Source: Larimichthys crocea
Taxonomy: Eukaryota > Chordata > Actinopteri > Sciaenidae
Assembly (NCBI RefSeq): GCF_000972845.2
Contig: NC_040013.1
Location: forward strand, 2,842,642 to 2,906,641
Length of the DNA: 64,000 bases
Direction: 5' to 3'
Shown piece after piece: positions 45,660 to 58,345 of the stretch (within the stretch, counting starts at the first letter, position 1; each line of letters starts with the position of its first letter). Below the pieces are notes generated by a model, which was not told where the DNA came from, ran no database searches, and saw nothing but the letters and a program-made list of their open reading frames with translations. Made by a program: the position numbers and the translations under genes.

Positions 45660-45830
45660 AATTAGTGTGTAATCACTTGAAAATAAGAATCGTTGTGAAG
45701 TTTTGCAGCCTCCGTAGTTACTCCTTTATTTTAGCAAGGAGTAGGGGTGAGGCGAGGTGGTTGCAATCAGCTGCTCCACCACCAGATGCCACTAAATCCC
45801 ATGCACCACTCCGTTACAACACTTTTCAGA
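45660..45830 (-). repeat. Fragment of the 13.5/14 kb repeat family
   Basis: TTGAAAATAAGAATCGTTGT (about 45677) and CCACCAGATGCCACTAAATC (about 45779) resemble inner parts of the family seen at 13534 and 13963. Limits are uncertain. Confidence 0.4.
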
Positions 45831-46754
45831 TGTTGTGGCACTGATTGTTGGAAATGTTTCTTTGATTTTAACACTGGTACTCAACACAAATATCTCTACA
45901 TAATAATAATCATGTGTTCATTCACTACAACTCAGTTAAATAGTCTGAAGTGCACTCTGACCATTGGCTGGATGGTACTTGGTGTAATTGGAATGCCAGT
46001 GTGTGCGTTGACCCAATCAGTCTTGACACAATCACCGGTTCCTAATCAGTGTGAAAGTAATGGCCACCTCAGAGTACAATCAGTGTACAAGTTAGTCTGG
46101 CAGGAGTGGCTCTAACTTAATGAACTCCCCGGAGTGAACTCACTGAGTCAGTGTTTTCATAGACAAAGAGCACAAAAGTCCTTTTACGCACACTGAATCT
46201 AAAATGCACCGAGATGACGCTGGTTTATCCTGATCTTCGGCACATGCATGTAGCAATGACATGTTTTCATCTCGTCCTTGTTGCAGCCTTACAGTCTCTC
46301 CAGTTTTTGGCAGCCCGGAGTGTTCCTGCTGCTTTGTTTCCCCTCTTGCTATAGGGACAGTGAGCCGATGACGAGGGAGGATTAGATTTGTCCACTCAAA
46401 ACACACAGACACTTTCGGCAATAGTGAGTCATTGGCCCCGTGGTGCTCAGTGGTGTCGCCCGGGCCAGGAGGGGCAGCAGTTGGCAGTCAGCACATCCTG
46501 CCACAGCTCGTTCTGTTCTCCACTATCTGCTCCTGCAGATTCTCCTCTTAACCCAGAGGCCCTCAATTTCACACAAATTGGAAGGAGACACACCAAGCTG
46601 AGGCAGAATGACCCCGGCGATAATGAGGGGTTAGCCTAAAAAATAATTCAAATTGGGAATAAAATCGTATAAGGATGTTAATGCAGCGCTGAATGTTGTC
46701 TTTCCACCTGCTCGGAATTAGAATTTGGATTAGTCACATCATAATAATTATTAT

Positions 46755-46960
46755 TAGCCATGCTAGCACCATGACTTTGTGGACGGCACTGTCCGTCGGG
46801 CTGGATTCTCAGTCGGTCCACCACTTTTAGACTTAAACGAATTTTGTTCATGTTCCCTGGAGGATGAATCCTGATGACTTATGTGAAATGTCTCAATGTT
46901 TGCACTTGACTTTTCATTAAGCTCCGTCATCAGGTCAAAAGTTTAGTACAAAGTAGTCCC
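46755..46960 (-). repeat. Diverged copy of the 42.5 kb repeat family, minus orientation
   Basis: TTCCCTGGAGGATGAATCCT (46854-46873) and GCATGCTAGCACCATGACTT-like sequence are reverse-strand equivalents of the family described at 42525. Confidence 0.5.
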
Positions 46961-47010
46961 TGAAAACTAATCCCATCAGCCTTATTAGCAAATGTTGACA
47001 TGGTTGGCAG

Positions 47011-47801
47011 GCAGCAAGCTGTAAACGGACATATTAGCACCCTATAAAGTCCATGTGGCAAACAGGTCCAGCTCCAGTTCAAGTCCAATATTCACTCTTC
47101 CTTTAGCTGTTTTGGTCACAACAAACTCCTGGTTGAAATATTTATATCTTTAGCTGCTAAATGCTAAGCTACAGTGAGGAGAACAAGTATTTGATACACT
47201 GCTGATTTCGCAGGTTTTCCCACTTGCAAAGCATGTAGAAGTGATATTTCTGAAAGTCCGTGTCGCCCAGCGACAGCCCCGAAACCTGAAGGATCTGGAG
47301 AAGATCTGTATGGAGGAGTGGGCCAAAATCCCTGCTGCAGTGTGTGCAAACCTGGTCAAGAACTACAGGAAACGTCTGACCTCTGTAATTGCAAACAAAG
47401 ATTTCTGTATTTAAGTATTAAGTTCTGTTTTTCTGATGTATCAAATACTTATGTCATGCAATGAAATGCAAACTAATTACTTAAAAATCATACACTGGGA
47501 TTTTCTGGATATTTGTTTTAGATTCCGTCACTCACAGTCGAAGAGTATCTATGATAAAAATTACAGACTTCTACATGCTTTGCAAGTGGAAAAACCTGCA
47601 AAATCAGCAGTGTATCAAATACTTGTTCTCCCCACAACCTGCAAAATCAGCAGTGTATCAAATACTTGTTCTCCCCACTGTAAACAGGGCTGTAAATCCA
47701 AAACAATGAGCTTAAAGAGCCTAAAACGCTCCATAGAGCTGAGGGGAGTTGTGAGTGAGTCTGTTGTTATATTGATTAGTGCAGCTTTAAATAACCTGAT
47801 T
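47011..47801 (+). repeat. Interspersed repeat, second copy, split by a Tc1-like element
   Basis: The left part is 47011-47171 and the right part 47681-47801. Together they align in order with the intact copy at 45086-45416. Confidence 0.9.
47172..47680 (-). mobile_element. Internally deleted Tc1/mariner-like element with TA target duplication
   Basis: A 509-bp element bounded by CAGTGAGGAGAACAAGTATT and, reversed, CAGTGGGGAGAACAAGTATT. TA lies immediately outside each end (47170-47171 and 47681-47682), the Tc1/mariner insertion signature. Its inner part keeps GGCCAAAATCCCTGCTGCAG and CTGGTCAAGAACTACAGGAA, a non-transposase or 3' region typical of the family, but no transposase. The right terminal repeat is duplicated (a 40-odd-bp unit twice, 47599-47680). 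Confidence 0.9.
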
Positions 47802-48179
47802 GTTTCATTATTGTAAGTGTCGTTGTGAGCAGTTTGTTTATTTAAAAGAGGTTATGAAAAGTCATAAAAACAAAACACAATAAGACAATAATTCAGGGAC
47901 TTAGGTAATCAAACTTTAGTTAGTTTACTTGCTGACATACCCATGGGTGGGTGCTAGCACTTAATGGGTTGAAAGTTCAGAAATGTAGGCTGCAGGCAGA
48001 TAATTGACGATCGTTGAACCTTAGAATTGAACTGAGATGTATCGGCAGGCAGTGCAGGGAGGATGATCTGATTGTTTGTCTTTGCATTCATTAAAAAGCC
48101 CAGCAGCATCGTTTCATACAGCAGCAGTGCAGACAATAAAGAGCCGTATGGATTTTGAACAATAATAATAATAACACAT

Positions 48180-48545
48180 GCCTTTTTGTGAGCACAGAAG
48201 TCATATAGCAGAGTATAGCATGTTAAACACAATATTATCAGTTGATATGAGTCTTGAAATCGATTTCGGCAGTGACACGTGGTGCAGAGAGACGGAGGCC
48301 TTGGTGTGGTGTCGCTCAAGAGGTCACGCATCAGCCGGAGATGAGTGCAAACAAGCGCTTTGTGAGTGGCTCTCTGCCCTGCTGGGTTGCATTTGATTAC
48401 TATTGCCGCTTTGTTTCGTGCTGTTTTTGTGCATTCCCAGAGAACCTTGAAGACTGTTGTGTGAAGGCCTGTAATTAGATGTTCTGGGACTATGGCAACT
48501 GCTGAAACTCGTCGTGATGTAATCTTTGCTCCATCCTTAATTGCA
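48180..48545. other. Conserved-element-like block
   Basis: Unique sequence including TGGGTTGCATTTGATTACTA (48382-48401), GAAGGCCTGTAATTAGATGT (48462-48481) and TCCATCCTTAATTGCACATA (48531-48550). A 199-codon minus-strand ORF spans it without recognisable similarity. Regulatory role inferred. Confidence 0.3.
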
Positions 48546-48567
48546 CATAACATGTGTGTAGGATGGC

Positions 48568-51500
48568 TAATTTAACCCAGAAACGGTTTATATTTTTTAA
48601 AATCTGTCCGTTTCTCTGTCGGGTTTTATTTTTCATACAGCCTGTCTGGAACTAACAGAATTGCTTTGACAGAGGATCACACAAACAGTGCCAGCCTGCA
48701 TTCTTAAAGTAAGGATGACCGCTTTAACAATATCCATGCCAAGGGAAAAGGAGAAAGCAAAAGTACAGCATGATAAGACGTTTTAAAAAAAAAACAGCCA
48801 AGCATGTCAGATGTTGTGCTTATCTGGTCTTTTCCGAGACGGAAGCCAGGGCGGTTCATCCAAATAAATATTCAGGGTCTCGACACGGCAACTTTTGTCC
48901 GAATGAGAAATACGTTTGGGGATAAATTGTGAGCTGACCAGCAAACACACAGAGAGAGAGAGAGAGACAGCAGCCTCCTGCGAATGAAGACAGATGAGAA
49001 GTGAAGAATCACTCCCTGTTCCTGTGATGTGGCACGGTAAACACAAGCTCACAAACACAGGAGAGAGAAACAGAAACACAGGTCGTCTCGCACAAAAGCA
49101 TACAAAGTACATAAAGCCTGACCGCGTAGGATATATGGAGGAATTCTATCAATTATTTGATAAGAGATCTCACAATTTCAGAGAGGGAACTGGGAAGTGA
49201 ACTCTAACTGTGATTTATTTTTTGGTATATCTCTTCATGTTGTAAGAAATAGACCTATGTTGTAACAAGTGGGAAACGGCGATCCAGAGAGAGAACCAGG
49301 AGTGGTGAAGCAGCGTTTAATCATAGTAATGGAAATGAACGAAGCCTCGGCTTGAACCTCTAATGATTCCCCTCGTGTGAAAGTTAAACTGTTCGACGGC
49401 AGAAGAAACTGCTACAAAACAATTGTTTTGCTTTTCCACTTATCAATTTCAAGAGATTGTTGAAAAAGAAAAAGTAGAAGGAAGGCGAGAGGTCAAAAAC
49501 TGTGCAGCTCCGCTCTGTTCGCCTGAATGCCTCCCGGTAACGCCCCCAAACTCTCTTTAGAGTATCGAAAAGTGGGAAAAAAAAGTGCTTAGCTACTAGG
49601 AAGCAACAATCATAGTCAGCTATTCCAAAATATAACAAATGTAATATGAATTTTACACATTTAAAACGATCTGCACACATTTTACATACTGTAAATATGA
49701 ACTGTAAATGCACCAAACATGTAAATACTGCAGATATTCCTTCTGATTCCTTAATAAATGAATGAAGCGTGGAAATAACTTTTGTTATATCAACTTAAAT
49801 TATTGCATGCTAATTATTTAAACATCAACATACTTTGTTTAGGCTCCTACAGTATGACTGAACCTGTATAGCCATGCTTTTACACACTCCTACGTGAAAC
49901 CACCACCAAAATAATCAATTTTGCAATATACAGTGGGTATAGACGTGTGACTCTTCTTTTCACCTGATGCATGACAAAATTCACTTTTAAAAAACAACTC
50001 CAACCATATTCAGCTATTTCTTCACCCGCTCGCCGAGGTCCAGACCAGCAGAGAAAATAAATCAAACCGTGTAGCACGGCAAAGTGCAGAACGACGCGCT
50101 GTCACTCACCTGAATGAGGTTTGTTTTGTTTTTCCCCCTCACAGGTTTTTTCTTTTTTACAGTGCGTAGCACCGCTGACAAAAGAATGACAAGTCACCAG
50201 AGTCATCCAATGAGCGGGTGACCCGTCGGTCCATCTGATTTCATGCTTGGTTTGTTTATGAATGAAGGCAGCGTGAACCCTAAATGCACTGAACTGAAAT
50301 GCAGAATGGAAAGTGAATTACAGAACAGCCAACATCCAAAAAGGCTAATAAAAATGTTTGTGTTGTTTGTGTTGTTGGATCTTCTACTTCTCAAATATGA
50401 GCATTATATTATACAGTGATATTGGAATCATGTCTTTTAGGTGCAGTATAGATGTCAGAACTGGAATAACTGGAACCAGAGGTCATTATAATCACCAGAA
50501 ATGCTGCTGCACATTACTTAATGTTTCTCAGGGGAGATTGCTACCACCTGCAAGGCCAGGTTTTAGTGTGCAGGCTAGCTCTTATTGCAGATTTTTGATC
50601 TTTTAAATTCATCTAAATAGATTTTAGTTGGAATTTACATTTGAAAATGAAGTGATTTGTCTTTGTATTTGTCTCGTCTTTGAGCCGTTTCCTTCCTTTA
50701 TTACCATTTTCTCCAGACAGACTTTCTAAACAGAGCTGGAGAGAGTCTATTCCAGAGTGAGACACACAGAAAAGTTTTCAGAATCGGAACAAGAAGTTAT
50801 ATGTGTGCATGAGTTATGATATATATATATATTTTGGAGAGAAGCTGACTTTCTCTCATAGTTATTTTTATAGTACTATCAATTATTTCTAAATGAGGAC
50901 TCTCGTTTTGAAGCTAAACAAGCTACTGTACTAATTACTGTAACAAACTTTTCTCAACTAATCTTTCAAGGACAGTCGTCTTTTGCGTTCTCCGTTGATT
51001 AACTTCTACCTTGATCCTCACATCTGAGGTAGGTCTCAGTGTTTCTCTTGGATCATAGACTGCACAGACATCCTGACGTCGCCCATTGTTGGTTTTGTCG
51101 ACTGCTGTTTTCGAACCCTCGCGTTTGGCCAGATGCAGTGGTAGCAACTTGATTTGTCATTTTAGTCGTAAATCAGAAGGCAGCCACGCCCTGAAGCATA
51201 ACCTGCTTTATCACCAATAATCAAGACCTGAAACTAGTGAATGAGACCATAAACTCATGAGAAAACTGTTTACTGAGGTCATAAATCAAGTTTGTTTCTC
51301 ATAGACTTCAGTCAGACAAGTAGAGCTGCCCCCATCTCCGGTGGCAATTAGAAAGAATGCAGCTTTGAGGCACTTAAGATCTGGACACTACATCCACTTC
51401 TCTCATGCAGTCTGTGCTCTCAATGGGTGGAGAATATATTTTAGTGCTATAAATGCTAAAGTGGAAAAGCATAGGGCCTTGAGAGCTCTTTGTCATGCCT

Positions 51501-52590
51501 GATCCCTGCAGCAACGATAGGCTGAACTTCACAGTTAAGATAGGTGTAACGTCTGACTGATAATTTAATATGCCGACACTACGTTGCTTACTTTTTTTTC
51601 CCACAGAAAGAGCGTATGGTTTCAAAATATTGGCTCCCTTCACTGCTTTCCACGGGCGTTGAGTTTACAGTAGTTAGGCAGGAAAAAAGCGTGGTGCTTC
51701 AGTTTGGCCTGCCGAGGATTAACTCAAACACTGAGTGATTGTTTTTTCTGCCTGCAGAGCAGCTCGGCGTCCAAGAAATGTTTGTAGAACAAAAATTATA
51801 ATTAGCTTCCATTTCCTTACCTATTTTTTTCATTTTTTTCCAAGACATTAGAAAGCCCACGTCTGCAGAGGTGGCTCGAGAGGAATCGTCTAGTCTTCTA
51901 GGATTCCTCCAGTTTTCTGGAGAGTAGAGTGAGTCGCTGTCAATCACCGAAATAAAGTTCAGCTTGGCAGTCGGACAGGAAGGCAGCGTAAACAAAATGT
52001 GCCCTGCCGCATTGCTGGTTGGAAATATTTCCTTAAAACTAAAAGATTTTGTCAGTGGCGTGAAAGCACACTGCTTTTTCCTACTGAAATCTGAAATACA
52101 AACATTTCTCTCCCCTTGCTTTAATAGCTTTTTTTTTCTTCTTCCCCTGGCCCAAAATAGATCTACTTGTTCATGGAGTTAGTTCCCCACTCTTGACAGG
52201 TTTTAGGTTAAACTGCAGATTTAAAGCCGGCCCATCTGGAGCCACAGTAAAAGCTCTTTTCACAGGGGAATGAGGCAGCGTTGGGCGAATGGGCACTTCT
52301 ATAGAGGGACAGAGAGCGTCGTATTTTTACACTGCGGAGGATTAAGTGTTATGTGTACACACACACACACTCGCACACACACGACCCTTTGGAGAATGAA
52401 ACGTGACAAACACATCATGTTAATAAGAAGGCGATGACAGATCTCTGTGTGTATGCATATCTAGCTGAAACATGAAAGTAGCTACATTTAAAGGCTAAAG
52501 GTTTCTTTGGTGTTTTTTTTTTGTTCTGTCTCTCTGTACGGTTTATTTAAGAATGTGCACCAAAGCAAAAAAAAGACCACCTTGACCTGT
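48568..52590. other. Intronic/intergenic DNA, little recognised
   Basis: There is a (GA)n run at 48951-48967 and a TA run at 50819-50831. I see no gene or clear transposon in this stretch. Confidence 0.5.
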
Positions 52591-53214
52591 TTTCAAAGGT
52601 GTACAGAAGTACAGAGAGTCAGATGACATCTGGCCAGAGTGCAACACCTACCACTGCTATTATTGTAGCCGCTGCAGTCGTAAAAGAAACATGTTGTTTA
52701 TCATCGTTACTATGTTTCTGTGCTGTGTGTCAGTTTGTCACAGGAGCCTGGTGCGGTTCTTGGAAGATACTTGCGATTGGTTCATACAATCAATGTTTCA
52801 CTGCAGCTACAAACAGTGTAAAAGACACACTGCTTACTTCAAACTAAAAAGTTTTCAAGACAAAAACATGTTAGTTTAGTTTTTAGGCTTTTTGGCTCGC
52901 ATGATGGTAAAATTCCAAACTTCTGATGTTTTAACAGTGCTTCAGATAGTGTACATCCCATTTGATTCCATAGTCTCAGAATAACCTTCCTCTAATGCTA
53001 TAATCAATATCAACCAGAATAACGCATAGAGCACTAACGTGTCATGTCATCAAATGTCCATTGTTAATAAACTAGACTAAAATTTGACACATAGGTTCGT
53101 GGACCTGTGACGCTGAACGTCATAATTTTTATAGATATTTGATCATAAACTAATGTTTTGGACAGATTGAGATTTGGTGCTAGATTGAAAAGTCAGAGCA
53201 TTAATTAAATAATT

Positions 53215-53370
53215 GAGATTCATCCTCTTGGCACCACGGACGTTTTTACCAAATTTATCCATCCCCTAGATGTTTATTTCCCTATATACGTGGAAACTTT
53301 GGTCAGGTGGTGGTTCCAGAGGGGAAACCAGGAGCTCTCAGAAGTCATCATCTGGGGAACGTGAATGCCT
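53215..53370 (+). repeat. Diverged copy of the 42.5 kb repeat family
   Basis: GAGATTCATCCTCTTGGCAC and later CATCATCTGGGGAACGTGAA are spaced as in the family at 42525. The sequence is decayed. Confidence 0.55.
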
Positions 53371-53849
53371 GTTCAAACTTTCAGATGTTTTTCCAGCTGT
53401 TTTCAGATTTCAGATGACAGAGCTTTGCACAAGCTCGTCAATAAACCGAGAATACAGATGATTCGATGCAATCCTTTGTTTGATGTGTGGAAACAAACCC
53501 AAGCAAACATTTGTCTTTCTGTATTTGTATCTGTTTTAACTCTACATCTACTCGGCCAAGGCCGCGGTAACTAATGTGTGTGTCTGTTTGACTGACAGTT
53601 AAGATTTTAGGATTTAGCAGGAGCTCTTTGATAGTTTCACTACTTTTCCTGCCGGCTTCTTCATGTCTCTTCCTCTCTGAGCTTCATATCTTTGTTTGTC
53701 TCCGTCTGCACCGCCTGCAGCGAATCCACACCTGTTTCTCTCCATTCACATTTTTTTTTTTTTAAATTGATGTTAAATACATTCGCACCACCTCCAAATC
53801 TTTGCCTGGCAATTTGTCTGAAAGCACCATTGAGCTTCAGATAAAGACA

Positions 53850-53960
53850 TCCACATTAGGCATTTATGGTCTAATAGCAACGTATTATTCAATCAAGGTC
53901 AATTATCAGAATAATTATCGTCTATTCATTAGCAGCAAACGTAAGGTCTGGTGCGGTAGA
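53850..53960. other. Conserved-element-like block with homeodomain-type cores
   Basis: AT-rich unique stretch including ATTCAATCAAGGTCAATTAT (53887-53906) and AATAATTATCGTCTATTCAT. It may be a short enhancer; inference. Confidence 0.3.
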
Positions 53961-54459
53961 ACATAGAAAGAGAGAAAAAACCTACACTGCACAGCCTGAA
54001 GACTGAAGCAGTGTGGCTCCATTTACAAGGATTCAGGCTTGTCAGGAGAGCTCCAGGCAGAATTTATCATCCTATATGTGGGTGACCTTGGGGAAAGGTT
54101 TACCAGTAGATTTGGGGAGGGAGCAGGTTGGATGTGGAGGCACTTAAGCATGCAGAGACACTGTGCTACAGAACTCTTTCATTTACAAGCTCTGTTTTTC
54201 ACACCTTGCTATAAATAAAGGGATTTGGGGGGGAAATCTTCCCTCTGTACCGACTATATAAACTGATTTAATTAACTTTTACGGATTTAACAGCTATCAT
54301 CCCACGGTTTCTTTGCGAACCCTCTACAGCCTCAGAATACTGTACTGGCTTTAACAAATTCGGGGTAAAAACAGTTCATTGTGAGATTTCAAACTCTGCT
54401 CCGGGTTAGTAAAAACTTTTTTATTGATGTGTCTTGACCTCTAAGAGGAAGGAAAACAT

Positions 54460-55570
54460 GTTATGGCTTGATTCAGAGCCACTTCCATTGTGACAAGCTG
54501 CCACTTGTTTCTCACACTCATCAGAGAGAGAGAGGCACAGTATTTCATTTTCAGGCTGCGGAAATCACAGCCGGGGCGCCCTCCATCCATAATCAATCTG
54601 CTTTGCTTGTGTTGAATATTCTCTCAATTAGATCCTCTATGGTTCCTTGATTTGCCGCAGAGTGACACGATGTGTCAGCGATCGCGCTGGGAAACGACGA
54701 TTGAGTTGAGGAACAAAGAGGAGCAAATTACAGTAACCGATCTGAATTTTCTAAGATTTTTTTTTTTTTTTTTTATAGCGATACGCTGATTATCGTCAGC
54801 TGTCGTGTAATCCTATTTGCTGTGTGACAATATTTCCTAACCGAACCGAGCCCTCGTCATTAGGTGGCCAATAAGTCCTGGCTGGATTTGTGTCCACTTG
54901 CTCCTGTGTCCTAACAGAGCTCACTCACCATTAAATGTCCCTCTGCACTCACAAAGAGGCCGACTGACTCTGCCCCGGCGAATGCCTCTGTATTTAGCCT
55001 GATTTACGATATCGTTTTGCAATAAAGGCCAGTGTGAGGGGAAGGGATTCATTAAGGAGGCCAGTTTATGTTTTAGAGAAGTCCGGAGGGGCCACGGGAA
55101 TACTGATTGGCACACAGATATGCGCTTGTCTCATCCTCCCAACCCGAGCCAAAAGCTCTTAGCTCCTTTCCCCTCAAGCCATGTGCACTGGACGGCACAA
55201 AGGACGTGTTGTCCTGAGCTCGCAGGATGCCCAGGATTTCTTGCCACTCAGTCTGCAGTCTCCCGCTGCGATAACACCGTTCCAGACATATCAGGCCTCC
55301 TCGGAGCACCTGGAGGCCATTCTCAGCATCCCCGTAATGACATCCCCGCTGACCCTCCCGAGCCACACTGACAGCGCCGCTTATTTGGGTCCGTCTTTTT
55401 CATCCACAGATTTACCAAATAGGCCAGCAGGCCCACGGCATTGCAGTGTTTACTCTTCATCGGTCGATACTCTTTAATCCCCGAGATGATGCTTTCTCTC
55501 ATGAACTCAAAATAGCTCCTCTTCCTCCCCAGTGAAGCCACGGGCCCATTACTCTTTATTAGCTCTTAGC
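54460..55570. other. Unique block, open in several frames, possible regulatory cluster
   Basis: Contains CCATAATCAATCTGCTTTGC (54585), CAGCGATCGCGCTGG (54677-54691), a long T run (54759-54774), and 55073-55560, where both strands have 80-98-codon ORFs with no recognisable protein. GC-balanced, repeat-free sequence; coding is not supported. Confidence 0.3.
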
Positions 55571-55644
55571 GTCTTAAATGTGGCCATCCATTAGAGGCGA
55601 GGGAACAAACATCCCCAGCAGGTCCCTCAGTAGCCTGCCTGCCG

Positions 55645-55645
55645 G

Positions 55646-55673
<28 letters not shown>
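55645..55673 (+). repeat. (CA)n microsatellite
   Basis: About 14 uninterrupted CA units after TGCCGG. Confidence 0.9.
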
Positions 55674-55676
<3 letters not shown>

Positions 55677-57149
55677 CTTTAAACTTACCCTTAATCAAGA
55701 GCAATTATTACGCATTGAATTCACCTCAGCGCAGAGATAAAGAAGAGTCACCTGTGGTGCTTGTTCCCTCTGAAGATTCCCAGACTTTGCCTTGTGGCCC
55801 TAGCTCCATCCTCCATGACACTTACTTATGAGCTAGGCGGAGTCCGCAGACCTCTATCTGCTTGAATGATTTCTTTTCTATGGAGGCTGGCATGAAGTAA
55901 TACCCTACCATGTCATGTATTGATTCTTTTTTTCCAGTCCCTCTTTCTTGAATTTCGTGGTGGCTCAAAAGCATAAATCATCCGCAAATGATCCTTGAAG
56001 GAAATATTGTAATTATTATTCTTGACGCATGGTCACAAATTCAATAGCCCTTATTAATTGAACATGGTGAGAAATATGATGTTGGTAATTCAATGGGACT
56101 AGAGAGCTTTCTCTCATCCCTCATGTTTAAGACGGGTCTGTTTGGCATTCATGGCAAAGCTCGGACTGATTCAGGGTCAGGAGGAGGGTCAAAGGGAGTG
56201 TAATTTTAAACCTCGACAAAGAGCGTCTCTCCGTCGGCTTTGCAACATGATCTGGAAAACCACATTAAGACTGTCAATGTCGAAAAAACTCGTCTATATG
56301 TGCTCCGTGTGTCAGGTTTATTGAAAGGAATCCAGGTAACGTCCGTCTTTGTTCGTCGCCCCATCTACTTTCTGTTTTTTTTTTACTTCCTATTGAGCTT
56401 TCTGTCCTCGCTCTTTATCTCTTGTCTGTCTTGCCGCGCGTGACGAAGCGTAAAGACAAGCAACCGACCAGTCAGCCACACGGGCAGCCATTCACCTCTG
56501 TGTCCACCCATATTATTATTACAGCCAGGAGTGGGTAGCCGGAACGTGGCCTCTCTCCTTCCCTGGTGTCTTCTATTGTTGGCTGTTCATTTTCTCAGCC
56601 TCTGCGAGTGTGAAGGCTGCTCCTCGCTCCGCCAGTCCTATTCCAGCTCTACATATCCGAGCGTGGAGCCCCAGTGATAGGCTGAGTGAGCTTGTATGAG
56701 GCCAGGTATAGGAAGGGTGCTGCTTGGGTAGTTAGCACTCATCTGGGACCTGACTCCCCCTCCCTGCACACTCTCGTACACCTGCACATGCAGCCGTGTC
56801 TGACAGCAAAACGCCTCGCTGGTAACCTCAGAAACTGGAAAGCCTGAATGTGCAAGAGTGGCATCAGATATTTTAAAATGACAACCAAACTAATTGAAGC
56901 TGAAATATGTGTGAGGCTATTAAAGTGCACGCTGCCTTAGAAAGTTGATTACACAGAAAATAGAGCAGCGCTGACAGGAGCTCCGTCCACGAGGACACTG
57001 ACAGTCGTTCTCAGAGCTGAAGCTGATCATCAAAATCCATCTTGTTTTTGGGGCTACTGGCCATCCTGCATCTGCAAATAACAGGTGGAGTCTGCACCTG
57101 AACAGTATACAGACTCCACAGGGATGCTCGTGGACCTGTGAGGCTATTT

Positions 57150-57305
57150 ACGGCACAGTGGCACACACGTGCCAACGTCAGCATGTTGAGATGCTCTTAG
57201 TGTCAATGCTAAGATGCTGATTTTTTAGAAGATATATTTACCATATTCACCGTTTAAGTTTGCAGTGTTTGCAGAGGTTGATGGGATTGTCACTAGTTTA
57301 GCTGG
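57150..57305 (+). repeat. Interspersed repeat fragment related to the 42.5 kb family
   Basis: GCATGTTGAGATGCTCTTAG, ATATATTTACCATATTCACC and GAGGTTGATGGGATTGTCAC have the order of the 5' part of a common teleost repeat whose 3' part is the CATCCTCTGGGG unit. The copy ends where the transposase relic region begins. Confidence 0.5.
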
Positions 57306-57451
57306 CGTTTGGGATCTGAGGACACTAATTGTTGATGGAGTTCTTCTCCGTTCTTGCTTGATATGCGACTTTCTCAGTGAGTCCAGACTCCAGGTTTTGG
57401 ACTCCAGCCACAACTCCGGTACCTGCACTCTCTGACTCCAAAACCAGAGTG

Positions 57452-57823
57452 TTACAGCTTCGTAAAACACACGTAGCGTGGTTTGGCATTGTCTTGTTTA
57501 AAATGCGGCGTCTGGAAAGCAGCACATGTTGCTACAACATTAATGGTGCCTTTACAGATGTTCATGTTACTGATGCTATGGGCTTTAAACCCCCTTATGG
57601 TCCTCTGGGTGGTCCGTTTCCTCTTTAGCCCACAGGACACGATGTGCATGACTTCCAAAACCGGTTTAAAATGTGGACTCTGCACCACAGCACACTTTGC
57701 CACCTTCAGTCCGTCCATCTCAGGATGAGCTCGGGTCCAGAGAAGTCTGCAGCTTTCCTGGATGTTGCTCATAGTCGGCCTTCTCTTTGCATTTGTAGAT
57801 GCAGCAACAAACTGTGATTGCAT
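57452..57823 (-). pseudogene. Tc1/mariner transposase fragment, long uninterrupted frame
   Basis: The minus-strand frame of 123 codons includes SPHFKPVLEVMHIVSCGLKR, HSISNMNICKGTIN and QDNAKPR. These match the central catalytic region of Tc1-like transposases as I know it (MNICKGTIN, then FQQDNAKPH containing the second catalytic Asp). The segment between them is shortened, the final His of NAKPH is Arg, and neither the DNA-binding domain nor the last catalytic motif is present, so it is a relic despite the open frame. Confidence 0.75.
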
Positions 57824-58099
57824 TCATTGTTGTTTTTCAGCAGTGCAGAGATTTCTCTGTATTATCTGAATCTTTATGGACTGTAAATCTTTAAAATTCT
57901 TGCAATCGTAGGTTGAGAAATATTGTCCTTGCTTGTAATGAAATGAGCTTTTCAAGTATACAACCATGATTCCTTCGCCTCTTAACCTGTCAACATCACA
58001 TTCAGCTCAACAGAACATTAAATATCATGATTTCTATTCACATTATACACAAGCTTTTTTTAAATAAAGATCATATTCGATGAATTAAAATGTTATAGT

Positions 58100-58345
58100 T
58101 CTAGATAAACTGTCGAGGGATCAAGTTGCATGACAATCCGTCCAATTATTCTTGAGACATTTCCCGCAAAACAAATGCCAGTCTCATGGTGGCCCTAGAG
58201 GAAAGGTCAAGGGGGGATCATGAGGATACATCATATGAATACTGTGCAAAATGTCACAGCAATCCATCCGGTAGGGAAGTTGTTGAAATGTTTCAGTTTG
58301 GGCCAGAGTGGTGGACCGATTGGCTGACATTGCCAGTGACTAACA
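58100..58345 (+). repeat. Another copy of the 42.5 kb repeat family
   Basis: ATGACAATCCGTCCAATTAT, GAGACATTTCCCGCAAAACA and CTCATGGTGGCCCTAGAGGA follow the family order, ending near GTGGACCGATTGGCTGACAT. Confidence 0.7.

Noticed and set aside
47954..48553. 199-codon minus-strand ORF
   Set aside because: No recognisable domain, no splice or start context, low-complexity isoleucine run from an ATA repeat, and it overlaps unique enhancer-like sequence.
55073..55541. Overlapping 80-98-codon ORFs on both strands, considered as exons
   Set aside because: No family resemblance in any frame and no consistent splice sites; kept only as a unique, possibly regulatory block.
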